From: Trichocoleus desertorum ATA4-8-CV12
GTDB taxonomy: Bacteria > Cyanobacteriota > Cyanobacteriia > FACHB-46
DNA: 64,000 bases
Direction: 5' to 3'
Assembly (NCBI GenBank): GCA_019358975.1
Contig: JAHHIL010000006.1
Span: 62,001 to 126,000, forward strand
Shown: positions 1 through 8,960 of the stretch, piece by piece
Position numbering within the stretch: the first letter of the stretch is position 1
Layout: the number at the start of each line of letters is the position of its first letter
The notes under the pieces: generated by a model
Seen by the model: the letters and a program-made list of their open reading frames with translations, nothing else
The model's database searches: none
Told to the model about the DNA's origin: nothing
Translations under genes and position numbers: made by a program

Positions 1-1586
1 TACCAGCTATTCAGGGTCAGGACAACTGCCAGCACCACAAGCAACGGAGTTAACCAATCCCCCCACCGTACAAAAAGAGTTTGGGTTTGGCGACGGTAAA
101 TAGTTGCTGCATGAAGTTGGTAGATGTTTAGCCCTGACAGCCATTGAGTTCTGCCGTGGGGATCAATGACACCAGAATAGCCTGTATTGGTAGCACGGGC
201 TACCCAACGATCCGTTTCCACGGCCCGCATGACATCTTGAGCATGATGTTGGGCTGTCATGGCTGGGCTGTAATGGGCATCATTAGAAGCACTGAGGATA
301 AATTGCCCTCCCCGTGCTGCTTGCCACCGAAAATGCTCCGCAAAAGCAGATTCATAACAAATGCCCGCGATCGCTCTGCCAAAAGGAGTTTCGAAGAGGT
401 GCCCCGTTTGCCCAGGTAGCATGTGAGCATCAAGAGGAGACAAACGATCGATTACCCGCCCTAAGACATCCTCAAAGGGAATGTATTCGCCTAAAGGCAC
501 CAATCTCACTTTGTCGTAACGACTGAAAATCTCACCATTGCCTAGCACGGTAAACAAGCTATTGGTAATGCTGCGACCTTCTTGGCCAAAAGCGCCCACC
601 CAAGCTACAACACCGCGATCGCGCACTGCTTGGTAAAAAGAACTCTGCGTCAAGTTCGACCCACTCCATAGAAAAGGTAGTGCCCCTTCCGGTGTTAGTA
701 CCGCTGCTACACCCTGGTCGGCTAGCTGATTGTAGCCAGTGGTATAGCCATCCAAAGCCCGCCGCCAACCTTGCACATCTAGCTTAATTTCGTTAGGAAT
801 ATTGCCTTGAATAATGCCTACTTTTAAGGCTGCATCTGGAGGGGACACTAAAGCTCGACTGTACAAATTCCACCCTGTGAGATGCAGTCCTACAAACAGA
901 GCTACTGCTATGACAAAGGGAGCGATCGCCAACTTTCGGACTCGACTTTCAGAAATTTGCCCTTGGCGCGATCGCTGGTAACTCATCCAAGCTTCTGCAA
1001 GCAAACCATTCACAGCTACGATTGCCGCCGTAATCACCATCGGGCCAGACAGTTGCCCTAAGTGCAAAATGGCTAAGTTATGAGGGCTTTGGGTATAAGA
1101 CACCGAAGTCCACCACAAAGGCCCCCAACTCCAGAAGGACTCCAAACTACACCAAAGCGCGACCCCAGTTAATAAACGAACTCCGAATGGCAGCTTTAGC
1201 GTTTGCGCCAGCCAGCCCCAGCAACCAGCCCACATTGCCACCAGAACAGCGCCCCACAGGGTGAGAAGTATCCAGCAGAAGAGAGCGATCGCTAAACTAG
1301 CCAACCAAGGCACCCCCATCCAGGTCATCGGATGGACCCCCGTAATCCAACTCACCGCTAGCCCGTGATAACCAATTCCCCATGCCAAACCTAAGAGCGA
1401 TCGTTCTCGATGATTCCCCTTGGCAAACTGTAAAGCCACAGCCCACAAAGGGACTAACGCGATCCAGGCTAACGGCCAAGCATTAACTGGGGCAGGAGTT
1501 AGCCCCATCAGAATGCCTCCCCCTAACGCTATGCCCAACCGCCACAGTTGAGAGAGCTTGAGTTCAAGATTCAAAAATTTCGGCAT
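1..1586 (-). CDS. lnt: Apolipoprotein N-acyltransferase (partial, 3' end cut by window edge)
   Basis: Lnt adds the third acyl chain to the N-terminal cysteine of lipoproteins in the cytoplasmic membrane. Reading from the ATG at 1586 gives 528 open codons to the left edge, close to the family's full length, so only a short C-terminal piece is missing. The N-terminal half is hydrophobic and Trp-rich with several membrane segments. The second half is a nitrilase-type domain with all three catalytic positions visible: Glu in TPEGALPF, Lys in RYDKVRLVPLGEYIPF and Cys near residue 410 in GICYES. The gene starts 38 bp after the mdh stop on the same strand, so it is probably co-transcribed with mdh. 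Identification rests on motifs and overall architecture and is secure. Confidence 0.93.
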   Translation of the reverse strand, partial: MPKFLNLELKLSQLWRLGIALGGGILMGLTPAPVNAWPLAWIALVPLWAVALQFAKGNHRERSLLGLAWGIGYHGLAVSWITGVHPMTWMGVPWLASLAIALFCWILLTLWGAVLVAMWAGCWGWLAQTLKLPFGVRLLTGVALWCSLESFWSWGPLWWTSVSYTQSPHNLAILHLGQLSGPMVITAAIVAVNGLLAEAWMSYQRSRQGQISESRVRKLAIAPFVIAVALFVGLHLTGWNLYSRALVSPPDAALKVGIIQGNIPNEIKLDVQGWRRALDGYTTGYNQLADQGVAAVLTPEGALPFLWSGSNLTQSSFYQAVRDRGVVAWVGAFGQEGRSITNSLFTVLGNGEIFSRYDKVRLVPLGEYIPFEDVLGRVIDRLSPLDAHMLPGQTGHLFETPFGRAIAGICYESAFAEHFRWQAARGGQFILSASNDAHYSPAMTAQHHAQDVMRAVETDRWVARATNTGYSGVIDPHGRTQWLSGLNIYQLHAATIYRRQTQTLFVRWGDWLTPLLVVLAVVLTLNSW

Positions 1587-1624
1587 GACAAATCAGATGT
1601 GAACGAGCCCTCAGTCCCCTTATT

Positions 1625-2596
1625 TTAAGGAGTAACCGGGCTGGCACTCGCTTCAAGTAAAGCCTGAGCCTGATTGATACTCTCACGCACCGAGTGAGCA
1701 GAGGCTTGTAAAGCAGCTCGTTCCGCATCAGTAAGGCTGAGTTGCAACACCTCTTCGACCCCACTACAGCCCAAGCGGCACGGCACCCCAATAAAAATAT
1801 CTTCTAAGCCATATTCTCCCTGCAAGTGAGCTGCAACCGGGAGCAGCCGCGATTGATTCAAGAGAACGGCTTCTACCATCAAACAAGCCGCCGAAGCAGG
1901 TGCAAAATAGGCGCTACCTGTTTTCATCAGTTCGACGATTTCAGCGCCACCATTGCGGGTTCGTTCGATCAGGCGATCGATGGTGGGAGCGTCCATGAGT
2001 TCTGTGATCGGCACACCGTTGACTGTGGAATAACGCGGTAACGGCACCATCAAATCTCCATGACTGCCCAGGACGGTCGCTTTCACATCAGCAGTAGAGA
2101 GACCCAACTCCATTGCAATAAAGGTTTGAAAGCGAGCTGAGTCCAGGATTCCTGCCATGCCCATGACTTGAGCGGGTGGTAACCCACTAGACTGCCAAGC
2201 CAAATAAGTCATCACATCTAATGGATTTGTCACCACAATCATCACTGTACCTGGTGAATAGGTGACCACTTGACGAGTGACATCCAACACAATTTTGGCG
2301 TTGATTTTGAGCAGGTCTTCGCGACTCATCCCTGGCTTGCGGGGAATGCCAGCCGTGATCACGACCACATCTGAATTCACCGTATCGGCGTAGTTATTAG
2401 TACCCACAATCACGCGATCGTGCCGTTCGATGCCTCGCGCTTCCATCAAATCCAGGGCAATGCCTTGAGGTCGGCCTTCCAAAACATCTAACAGCACCAC
2501 ATCAGCCAGATTTTTTTCGGCAATCCGCTGTGCCAGAGTACTACCAACGTTACCAGCCCCAATAATGGATACGCGAGTTGGATGACAGACAGTCAT
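1625..2596 (-). CDS. mdh: Malate dehydrogenase (LDH/MDH superfamily)
   Basis: 323 aa. It oxidises malate to oxaloacetate with NAD in the cytoplasm. The N-terminal Rossmann motif is IIGAGNVGSTLAQ (residues about 10-22), followed by the acidic strand-end VVLLDV and the conserved TAGIPRKPGMSREDLL loop. The substrate-side residues are VTNPLD and the catalytic histidine in GSHGDLMVPLPR. The Arg in the mobile loop (RKPGMSR) is the pattern for malate rather than lactate dehydrogenase. The ATG at 2596 has a GGGAG ribosome-binding site about 8 nt upstream. The gene lies in a minus-strand run psaE-fpg-ndhO-mdh-lnt. Confidence 0.93.
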   Translation of the reverse strand: MTVCHPTRVSIIGAGNVGSTLAQRIAEKNLADVVLLDVLEGRPQGIALDLMEARGIERHDRVIVGTNNYADTVNSDVVVITAGIPRKPGMSREDLLKINAKIVLDVTRQVVTYSPGTVMIVVTNPLDVMTYLAWQSSGLPPAQVMGMAGILDSARFQTFIAMELGLSTADVKATVLGSHGDLMVPLPRYSTVNGVPITELMDAPTIDRLIERTRNGGAEIVELMKTGSAYFAPASAACLMVEAVLLNQSRLLPVAAHLQGEYGLEDIFIGVPCRLGCSGVEEVLQLSLTDAERAALQASAHSVRESINQAQALLEASASPVTP

Positions 2597-2672
2597 AGGA
2601 AAGCTCCCAAAGACAAGCGCTATGCTGCCAGCCTAGCTCACTGCCTGCATTGATTGGGGTGATTTGATGCGG

Positions 2673-2888
2673 TTACTTAACACTCTCCAGTTGATCAACT
2701 CGCAACCAGATATTAGGAGTGGGAACTTGGCCAAATTTCACCAAGGCATAATCGCCTCGCATATCCACAATCTCCCCCTTTGTCTCGAACAGATAGGGAG
2801 GGAAGCGAGAATCGCTAGCCTGGGCTTCCAGACTATTCTCCAATTTCTCTCGAATGGCACGGACCAGATCACCTTTTTTGACTGCCAT
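2673..2888 (-). CDS. ndhO: NAD(P)H-quinone oxidoreductase subunit O
   Basis: A 71-aa soluble subunit of the cyanobacterial/chloroplast NDH-1 complex, which carries out respiratory and cyclic electron flow at the thylakoid membrane. The reading frame is open for 13 codons upstream (ATG at 2927), but the family starts at [19 protein letters not shown], so I place the start at the ATG at 2888. The conserved core [14 protein letters not shown] and the end [10 protein letters not shown] are present. The longer 84-aa form cannot be excluded: a GAGGAG lies about 20 nt before the chosen ATG, inside the longer frame. It sits between fpg and mdh on the same strand. Confidence 0.9.
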   Translation of the reverse strand: MAVKKGDLVRAIREKLENSLEAQASDSRFPPYLFETKGEIVDMRGDYALVKFGQVPTPNIWLRVDQLESVK

Positions 2889-2990
2889 AGCTTGTATCGA
2901 ATCTCTAGACTCCTCTTCAGGATTCATTGTAGAGCTTAACTGCGATCGCCTACAGCAACTCTGGCCTTAGTCGGACAAATGCTCTTTAGT

Positions 2991-3902
2991 TTATTTTGGC
3001 TTGGGATGAGATTGACATTGCGGGCAAAAGTGAGCGGAGCGACCTGCCAGCTTTAGCCGCTCAATTGGACTGTCACAAACTCGGCAAGCCGTGCCTGTGC
3101 GGTTATAAACCCAGGCGGCTCGGCCATAGTTGCCATTCACGCCTTGAACGCTGAGGAAGTTACTAAAGGTGGTTCCTCCCGCCTCAATACTGGTTTCTAA
3201 AACCTGAATAACAAATTGACGCAGTCGGCTAATTTGCTCTGGCGTTAAGTCTGTGCAGAGGGTTTGCGGATGAATCTGGCTGAGAAATAAAGCTTCGTCT
3301 GCGTAAATGTTGCCAACCCCTGCCACTAGAGTTTGATCGAGCAACGCATTTTTGATGGGACGACGCCGATTATGCAGTTGCTGCGCCAGGTATGCCACCG
3401 AAAACTCATCCGAGAAGGGTTCAGGGCCAAGTTTTTGCAATCCTGTCATCACGCTTTCAGGCTTTTGTCCAGGGGGCACCCACCACATATGGCCGAAGGT
3501 ACGCTGGTCTACAAATCTGAGTTCGCGATCGCCTGCTAAAAACAACCTGACTCGCGTGTGCTTCTGCAACGGCTCCCTTGGATCAACCCACAGTAACTGC
3601 CCAGTCATGCGTAAATGAACACCTAGCCAACCTCTAGGCTCTGCTGGTTGATCTTCTGCTTGTTGGCTTTCTGCTTGTTGACTCTTTATGGGGGTAGACC
3701 GTTCAAGTTTGGCGAGCAAGTATTTACCTCGGCGCTGCCAAGCCGCGATCGCGCTTCCCTTTAAGCCAGTCAAAAAATCAATACTAGAAACTGGGTAGGC
3801 AATGCTGCGTTCCAGCAATACATCACCCCCCAGAATTGCTTTGTTCAGGGTCACCTGTTGGAGACCCCGACGAACTGTTTCAACTTCAGGCAGTTCAGGC
3901 AC
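2991..3902 (-). CDS. mutM: Formamidopyrimidine-DNA glycosylase (Fpg/MutM)
   Basis: 303 aa. A base-excision repair enzyme that removes oxidised purines such as 8-oxoguanine and cleaves the AP site. The start is GTG at 3902, giving the obligatory N-terminus PELPEVETVRRGL, where Pro after Met removal is the nucleophile and Glu follows. The lysine of the beta-hairpin, the H2TH region (NRRRPIKNALLDQTLVAGVG) and a C-terminal zinc finger (CRVC...CPQC) are all seen. A glutamine/alanine/glutamate-rich insertion of about 20 residues at roughly residues 71-90 (SQQAESQQAEDQPAE) sits in the N-terminal domain and is encoded by short direct repeats. The gene begins 26 bp after psaE; psaE-fpg linkage is known in cyanobacteria. 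Confidence 0.95.
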   Translation of the reverse strand: MPELPEVETVRRGLQQVTLNKAILGGDVLLERSIAYPVSSIDFLTGLKGSAIAAWQRRGKYLLAKLERSTPIKSQQAESQQAEDQPAEPRGWLGVHLRMTGQLLWVDPREPLQKHTRVRLFLAGDRELRFVDQRTFGHMWWVPPGQKPESVMTGLQKLGPEPFSDEFSVAYLAQQLHNRRRPIKNALLDQTLVAGVGNIYADEALFLSQIHPQTLCTDLTPEQISRLRQFVIQVLETSIEAGGTTFSNFLSVQGVNGNYGRAAWVYNRTGTACRVCDSPIERLKLAGRSAHFCPQCQSHPKPK

Positions 3903-3928
3903 AACCCAACCTTAGAATTCGGTTTACC

Positions 3929-4303
3929 CTAACGGGAATCCGTTCCCTGGTTAGCTCCGCCTTCCACAGTAGCATTCGCTTCACCAGCTTCCGGCTTAGC
4001 AGTTTGCTTCGCGTTAGTCTTGGTGTCTTGTCCAGTTCTACGCTTAGCAGAGTCGAGAGTAGTGTTTCCACCGCCAGGTGCAGCAGGAACTCCCTGCTTC
4101 GCCTTAGCTTTTGGAGCTTCGATCTCTACGACTTCCTCGGTCGCAAAGTTATTGGTATTGACACCAGCGTAGTTAACCTTGTCAAAGCGAACGATGACTG
4201 GATACTTAATACCACTCTGGTCAATTGAGGCAACAGTGCCTACATCTTGGAACCAGAAGGATTCTTTACGGAGGATACGGACTTTAGAACCACGTTGAAC
4301 CAT
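3929..4303 (-). CDS. psaE: Photosystem I subunit IV PsaE, with long C-terminal extension
   Basis: 124 aa. PsaE is a stromal-side, SH3-like subunit of photosystem I that helps ferredoxin docking and cyclic electron flow. Residues 1 to about 67 match the family ([44 protein letters not shown]). Known cyanobacterial PsaE proteins usually end there at about 70-76 aa. This one continues for some 55 residues of Ala/Gly/Thr/Lys-rich, probably disordered sequence ending in [11 protein letters not shown], with no frameshift or alternative stop visible. The ATG at 4303 is clear; upstream AAGGA is rather distant. The short 104-bp gap to the previous gene must hold its promoter. fpg follows at 26 bp. Confidence 0.95.
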   Translation of the reverse strand: MVQRGSKVRILRKESFWFQDVGTVASIDQSGIKYPVIVRFDKVNYAGVNTNNFATEEVVEIEAPKAKAKQGVPAAPGGGNTTLDSAKRRTGQDTKTNAKQTAKPEAGEANATVEGGANQGTDSR

Positions 4304-4407
4304 GAGTGTTTTTTTCCTTAACTAATTTTCAACACATATGGCTAATCGATCCTCAGAGTACTACTCCAGAAGGCCTCTCGGTTCGTTCTGCTCTTTAAGT
4401 TTTATTT

Positions 4408-5061
4408 CTACTCTGTCCAGCGAACCCGCACAAAATGGGCTGGTCGTCCCCAATCATCTCGAATTGCTGCTACGCCTGCGATCGCTAAATTGAAGGGAAT
4501 TGCAGTTGTCACATATTGTTGGGCCACGCTGCCTAAGCCAGGTGCCAATTGAGCTGCTGTGGTCGTGGCTAGCCCTAGCCCTAGCAATTGCTCGATCGGA
4601 CCTCGCGGCAGGACCAAGTGAATTCCCAGTGCTAATCCCACCGTGAGCAACATATTGACCGATAAATTGGTGCCACAACGAGGATGAACCGCCAAGTTCC
4701 ACTCACCTTCAGTCACTCGTTGTAACGCTTGATGTACCGCTCGCCGTAAATACATTGTCTCTACTTGACCATAGAGATAAAACCCTTGATCCGTAGACAT
4801 TCCTCCCAACAACTCATTGTCCGTCGAGGAGGTTCTAGAAACTATGCTAGAACTAGGACCAACCGAAGATTCACTTAAAACCCACACAGTTGCATGTTCT
4901 AAGGCATGCACTTGTCGCAACATCAAAAGCTCTTTGAGGCCAGGAATAAAGTTGAGTTGTCTCAAGAGATCAACGTCTTGGGTCTGGCTGGGAGTGACTA
5001 GATCCGTGCCCCAAAAGCGAAAAGGAAATTGGCTGTTCTCTTCAGAAGTAAAGGTAGCCAT
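4408..5061 (-). CDS. DUF6391-like membrane protein of unknown function
   Basis: 217 aa. The conserved-looking core begins LRQVHALEHATVWVL (around residues 48-62), followed by a variable Ser-rich stretch and the block HPRCGTNLSVNMLL. Two or three hydrophobic segments follow in the C-terminal half (about residues 130-150 and 165-200), suggesting an integral membrane protein. I recognise the LEHATVWVL / RCGTNL pattern as a cyanobacterial family that I believe is DUF6391; this assignment is from memory. No enzymatic motif is apparent. It lies directly upstream of psaE on the same strand with 104 bp between them. Confidence 0.7.
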   Translation of the reverse strand: MATFTSEENSQFPFRFWGTDLVTPSQTQDVDLLRQLNFIPGLKELLMLRQVHALEHATVWVLSESSVGPSSSIVSRTSSTDNELLGGMSTDQGFYLYGQVETMYLRRAVHQALQRVTEGEWNLAVHPRCGTNLSVNMLLTVGLALGIHLVLPRGPIEQLLGLGLATTTAAQLAPGLGSVAQQYVTTAIPFNLAIAGVAAIRDDWGRPAHFVRVRWTE

Positions 5062-5178
5062 AACAACCCAACTTAACTCACCAATTCAGCAATAGCAGTC
5101 TTCCTCAACTCTAACGTTCACGAGCAGAAACAGCTGCAAATCTTTATTTCCACCTTGCAGATTCAGCTTCAGCAACAT

Positions 5179-5210
5179 AAAAAAAGAAGCTGAGCGATCG
5201 CCCAACTTCT
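5179..5210 (-). terminator. HIP1-cored rho-independent terminator
   Basis: Positions 5185-5210 form a 26-nt near-perfect palindrome (13 base pairs counting two G-U pairs) whose centre is the HIP1 octamer. On the minus strand it is followed by seven T residues (5179-5185). It lies about 60 bp beyond the stop of the lipoprotein gene at 5268 and is well placed to end that transcript. Confidence 0.75.
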
Positions 5211-5267
5211 CTATTAATAGCTATCAAAGTTTTGGGAAGGTAGTTTTTTTCAACCTTAGTAATAGCG

Positions 5268-6203
5268 CTATGAAATAGCAGCGCTCTGGTGACGTCTTAA
5301 CCAAGGCGCATTAAAAATAGCAGCCGTTGGAGTACCCGTTGCTGGCTGAACTACTTCTCCTACCCGTTTGGCAACTTCAATCCCATACTGCTCAAAAATT
5401 ACAATGGGATCTGAGCCTTGATTCATTTCAATCCTCTTCACTAACACTTGCCCATTGGCTAGTCGCTGCCCCACGCTGACATAGCGACTCGTATTTTCGT
5501 TAGGTGCCTTGATGATCGCCTGAGCCTGTTCGCCCACTTGAACCACACCTGAAACCTCAACTGCTTGGGCCAGCGCAGGTTGTGGCAGGGGTGGCAACGC
5601 GGCGATCGCAGGTGGTACGGATTGAGGCAGAGTTCCAGGGCGGATAGGCGTCGCTCCTGCTGGCCGTGCCCCTGTCGCAGTTGTTCTTGGTCGTGCCCCT
5701 GGCCGTGTCCCTGCCGTAGCTGTCCCTGGTCGTGCCCCTGGCCGTCCTCCCGCACCCGCAGGAGTTCCAGGAGATCTACCACCAGCACGAGTTGTATTGG
5801 GTCGTGAGGCTACTGCAGGGGTTCCTGGCAAAGTACGCACTTGGGGAACTGGACGTGGGGCACCAGGTGTAGTTGCATTTGGAGAAACTACAGGAACAGG
5901 TGGAAACGCCAACAAAGCAAATGGGTCTTGACGACCCTGTTGAACTTGGCGAGCTCGCTCGTCTGGGTTAGTGGATTGAATAAGAGCAGGTGCAGCAGGT
6001 CTCTGCTGTGGGGCCACAAGCGGTGGCTTCGCTGAGAAAGGTTGAGCTTTTGCGGGGGCGGGGCTAGCAGGGGCTTGAGGTGTGGGAGTCGGAGCAACTG
6101 AAGGCGTAGGAGCAACAGCTTGTTCTCCCCCTTCATCCCCCGCGCACCCACTGAGCAAGAGGGCCAGTATCCCTGTAAATGCAATCACTTTCGCTTGACG
6201 CAT
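5268..6203 (-). CDS. Pro/Ala-rich lipoprotein with a small conserved C-terminal domain
   Basis: 311 aa from the ATG at 6203, preferred over an upstream in-frame TTG at 6209 because GGGGA lies about 9 nt before it. The N-terminus is a lipoprotein signal: MRQAKVIAFTGILALLLSGC with lipobox LSGC. A long low-complexity linker follows, rich in Pro, Ala, Arg and Thr, with degenerate TRPGARP repeats near residues 130-185. The last ~95 residues look folded: VSGVVQVGEQAQAIIK, then YVSVGQRLANGQVLVKRIE and VIFEQYGIEVAKRVGE. This pattern resembles the small beta-domain of PilP/GspC-type pilus and secretion proteins, but that is inference. It appears monocistronic, ending at a strong terminator. Confidence 0.8.
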   Translation of the reverse strand: MRQAKVIAFTGILALLLSGCAGDEGGEQAVAPTPSVAPTPTPQAPASPAPAKAQPFSAKPPLVAPQQRPAAPALIQSTNPDERARQVQQGRQDPFALLAFPPVPVVSPNATTPGAPRPVPQVRTLPGTPAVASRPNTTRAGGRSPGTPAGAGGRPGARPGTATAGTRPGARPRTTATGARPAGATPIRPGTLPQSVPPAIAALPPLPQPALAQAVEVSGVVQVGEQAQAIIKAPNENTSRYVSVGQRLANGQVLVKRIEMNQGSDPIVIFEQYGIEVAKRVGEVVQPATGTPTAAIFNAPWLRRHQSAAIS

Positions 6204-6798
6204 TGCCAATTCCCCAAAACTTTACTTACAGAATAGCTTTTTTCGCACTATCTTGTGCTAAGGATTCGACTAAAATCCCACAAAAAACAATGTTATTTCT
6301 ATCCAATGGCTTGGATAGATTTACATCTTGACTACCATTGATCAACCCACCCTTAAAAGCTAGTGAATTTACACAGTTTTAAGGTAAAGTTTCACAAAGC
6401 GAGTTAGTTAAAAGCCAAAAGATGGGTAAGCTCCAAAGCACAACAGCTGAAGCAACAGGTCATTATTGTGGCTTGAGAGTTTGATTAGCAACAAGCTCTA
6501 GTTCACCCTGTTCTTCTGTCAGGTAGGTCTGACTTTGTACCAATCCAATCTCTAGCCCTAATGAACAGAATTCGCTCCGCGATCGCCCATTTAGTTTTAC
6601 TCAAATAGACTTACTTAGCTTGAGTTAAAAACGGCTTGAATTAAAAGCGAATAAACCTGAATCAGTAGAACACTAGGAGCCGACTAATGCTCTCAGAAAC
6701 TTCAGATCAAACGGGATGGCATACCACCACAGTTCTACGCCATATCTGTATGTCATTGCCTGAAAGACAGCGTGAGATAAATCTAGCCGAGAGCCAAC
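6204..6798. other. Intergenic region, no gene seen
   Basis: About 595 bp between the lipoprotein gene start and the sigF stop. AT-rich near the lipoprotein gene, which must contain its promoter. No convincing ORF, tRNA or terminator. A plus-strand ORF of 48 codons from 6687 overlaps the sigF 3' end and has no recognisable features. Confidence 0.6.
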
Positions 6799-7575
6799 TT
6801 ACTCTTCTACAGCCGCCATTGACTGCTTGAGGAGATGCAATCCTTTTTTCACCCGACGAGAAACCGTAACAGCGCTAATGCCCAAGCGCTCAGCAGTTTC
6901 CTTTTGAGTCAAATCATATAGAAAAACAAACTCCAAGATCTCACGGGTTCGATGTTCTAGTTGCAGTAGCGCCTGCTGTAAACGAATTTGGTCTTCCTGA
7001 GCCAGCTGAAAACTACGATACTGATTATCAGGAACCAACTCTCCTAGGGAAGCTGAACCTTCATCTTCATCCCGCACTGGGGCATCTAAGCTCAATGGTG
7101 AACGATTCTTTAGGGCTAGTTTAATTTCTTGCCACTCTGAGACTGCAATCTCTAGCTTCGCTGCCACCTCAGCATCTGTCGGTTGACGATTCAGCTGAGT
7201 TTGTAAGTTTTGAATTGTCCAAGCCGCTTGCTTTTGTAGCGCCTGCCAACGACGAGGAATGCGAATAGAAGAGCCTCTATCCCTTAAATAATGTTGAATC
7301 TCACCCCGAATGTAAGGAATCGCAAAGGAGCTAAAGGCATGCCCCTTTGACATATCAAACCGCTCGATCGCCCGAATCAAACCGATGCAGCCAACTTGAA
7401 GCAAGTCCTCATAGTTTTCTGTACACTGGTTGATCCAATGATGAGCCTCTCTCCTCACCAGTCCTAAATTCAGATTAACTAGTTGATTTCGAAGTTTGGC
7501 AGAAGGATTTTTTTGATACTCTCGCAACAGTTGCAAGCTTTCGCTCTTAAGTTCGTTGGCGGCGGTAGTTTGCAT
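6799..7575 (-). CDS. sigF: RNA polymerase sigma factor, SigF type (group 3)
   Basis: 258 aa from the internal ATG at 7575 (MQTTAANELKSES), matching the usual length of cyanobacterial SigF. The open frame extends 31 codons upstream to 7668, but that part looks unconserved. Sigma-70 region 2 is clear (DLLQVGCIGLIRAIERFD, then FSSFAIPYIRGEIQHYLRD), region 3 follows (RIPRRWQALQKQA), and region 4 has the helix-turn-helix LTQKETAERLGISAVTVSRR. In cyanobacteria SigF is linked to type IV pili, motility and cell-envelope or extracellular products, so it could plausibly control surface genes such as those at 15.7-29.8 kb; that is inference. No anti-sigma factor is adjacent. Confidence 0.88.
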   Translation of the reverse strand: MQTTAANELKSESLQLLREYQKNPSAKLRNQLVNLNLGLVRREAHHWINQCTENYEDLLQVGCIGLIRAIERFDMSKGHAFSSFAIPYIRGEIQHYLRDRGSSIRIPRRWQALQKQAAWTIQNLQTQLNRQPTDAEVAAKLEIAVSEWQEIKLALKNRSPLSLDAPVRDEDEGSASLGELVPDNQYRSFQLAQEDQIRLQQALLQLEHRTREILEFVFLYDLTQKETAERLGISAVTVSRRVKKGLHLLKQSMAAVEE

Positions 7576-8081
7576 GACGACGTTCAGGTGGTAGAGCAGT
7601 GAACTTAGTAAACACCAGATATAGTCTTGTCTAGTCTTATCAGACCCTTGCAGTTTCGGTTGTGACATGTAACATATCCAACTGCAAAACCTGTCGATAA
7701 ATTCCTAGCTTCTAGGTAAAAAACAAGATGATTGGAAGGTAGAAAGAACAGAATTAACTCGAAATAAACTTCTATATTGTGAGTTAGCTTCTGTGCCTTT
7801 ATGTCTTCTCGATGAAGCTATACAGTTGCACCTTAAAGTTATTCTTATCCCAAATCTGAAACAACTGCATTTCTACGGAACCTAATCGTAGGCCACCAGC
7901 AACGCTCGCCGAAATTATTTTGATAGGTTACAGCCCCATTAAGCATAAAATCCCGATCTGCAATATAAGATAAATCGACTTTTGAACATGACTTCATAAA
8001 CCCTAGTTATATGACTAGCAGCCTCCTTGCCAGTAGAATAGCTTGGCGGTGCTATTTGAGAACTATATAGGATAAATCACA
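7576..8081. other. Divergent intergenic region between sigF and mtnP
   Basis: About 506 bp separating divergently transcribed sigF and mtnP. It must hold both promoters and 5' leaders. I see no tRNA, no obvious structured RNA and no credible small ORF. Confidence 0.6.
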
Positions 8082-8960
8082 ATGGCTCAGGCAAAGATTG
8101 GCATCATTGGTGGTAGTGGTCTCTACAAGATGGAGTCACTCAAAGACATAGAAGAGCTACAGGTGGAAACACCCTTTGGCCCACCTTCAGATGCCTTGAT
8201 TTTAGGGACTCTAGAAGGCAATCGAGTTGCTTTTCTAGCAAGACATGGTCGCAGTCACCACCTGCTTCCTTCAGAGCTGCCATTTCGGGCTAACATCTAT
8301 GCCATGAAAAGCTTGGGCGTAGAGTACTTAATCTCAGCTTCTGCGGTGGGTTCTCTGAAAGCAGAAGTTAAACCACTAGATATGGTAGTACCCAATCAAT
8401 TTATTGACCGCACTAAAAACCGCATTTCTACCTTCTTTGGTGATGGCATCGTCGCTCATGTTGCCTTCGGTGATCCAGTGTGCCTAAACCTTGCTCAAGT
8501 GCTTACAGATGCGGTCACCAGCCTGAATTTACCTAATGTCACACTCCATCAAGGCGGCACTTACGTCTGCATGGAAGGACCCGCATTTTCTACAAAGGCT
8601 GAATCGCATTTATATCGAAGCTGGGATGCCACAGTCATCGGTATGACTAACCTTCCGGAGGCAAAGCTGGCTAGAGAGGCGGAAATGGCCTACGCAACTC
8701 TAGCACTCGTTACGGATTATGACTGCTGGCATCCAGACCACGATAGTGTAACGGTGGACATGGTCATCGCCAACCTACAGCGCAATGCCGTCAATGCTCA
8801 AAAGGTTATTCAGGAAACGGTTCGTCGTCTCAGTGAACATCCACCGGGTTCTGATGCCCACTCCGCTTTAAAGTATGCCATTCTGACTCCCTTAGACAAG
8901 GTTTCGGATGCCGCTAAGAGCAAGCTAGACTTACTACTCCGTAAGTACTTACCTAAATAG
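8082..8960 (+). CDS. mtnP: S-methyl-5'-thioadenosine phosphorylase
   Basis: 292 aa. It cleaves methylthioadenosine with phosphate to adenine and methylthioribose-1-phosphate in the methionine salvage pathway. The family signature is complete: [10 protein letters not shown] at the N-terminus (phosphate loop), [20 protein letters not shown], the ISASAVGSL strand, [15 protein letters not shown] and [20 protein letters not shown], then TDYDCWH with the conserved aspartate. The ATG has AGGATA about 9 nt upstream. The 3' end overlaps the convergent SRPBCC gene by 12 bp. Confidence 0.95.
   Translation: MAQAKIGIIGGSGLYKMESLKDIEELQVETPFGPPSDALILGTLEGNRVAFLARHGRSHHLLPSELPFRANIYAMKSLGVEYLISASAVGSLKAEVKPLDMVVPNQFIDRTKNRISTFFGDGIVAHVAFGDPVCLNLAQVLTDAVTSLNLPNVTLHQGGTYVCMEGPAFSTKAESHLYRSWDATVIGMTNLPEAKLAREAEMAYATLALVTDYDCWHPDHDSVTVDMVIANLQRNAVNAQKVIQETVRRLSEHPPGSDAHSALKYAILTPLDKVSDAAKSKLDLLLRKYLPK

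Noticed and set aside
6687-6833. 48-codon plus-strand ORF overlapping the sigF 3' end
   Set aside because: No ribosome-binding site, no recognisable sequence pattern, antisense overlap with sigF.
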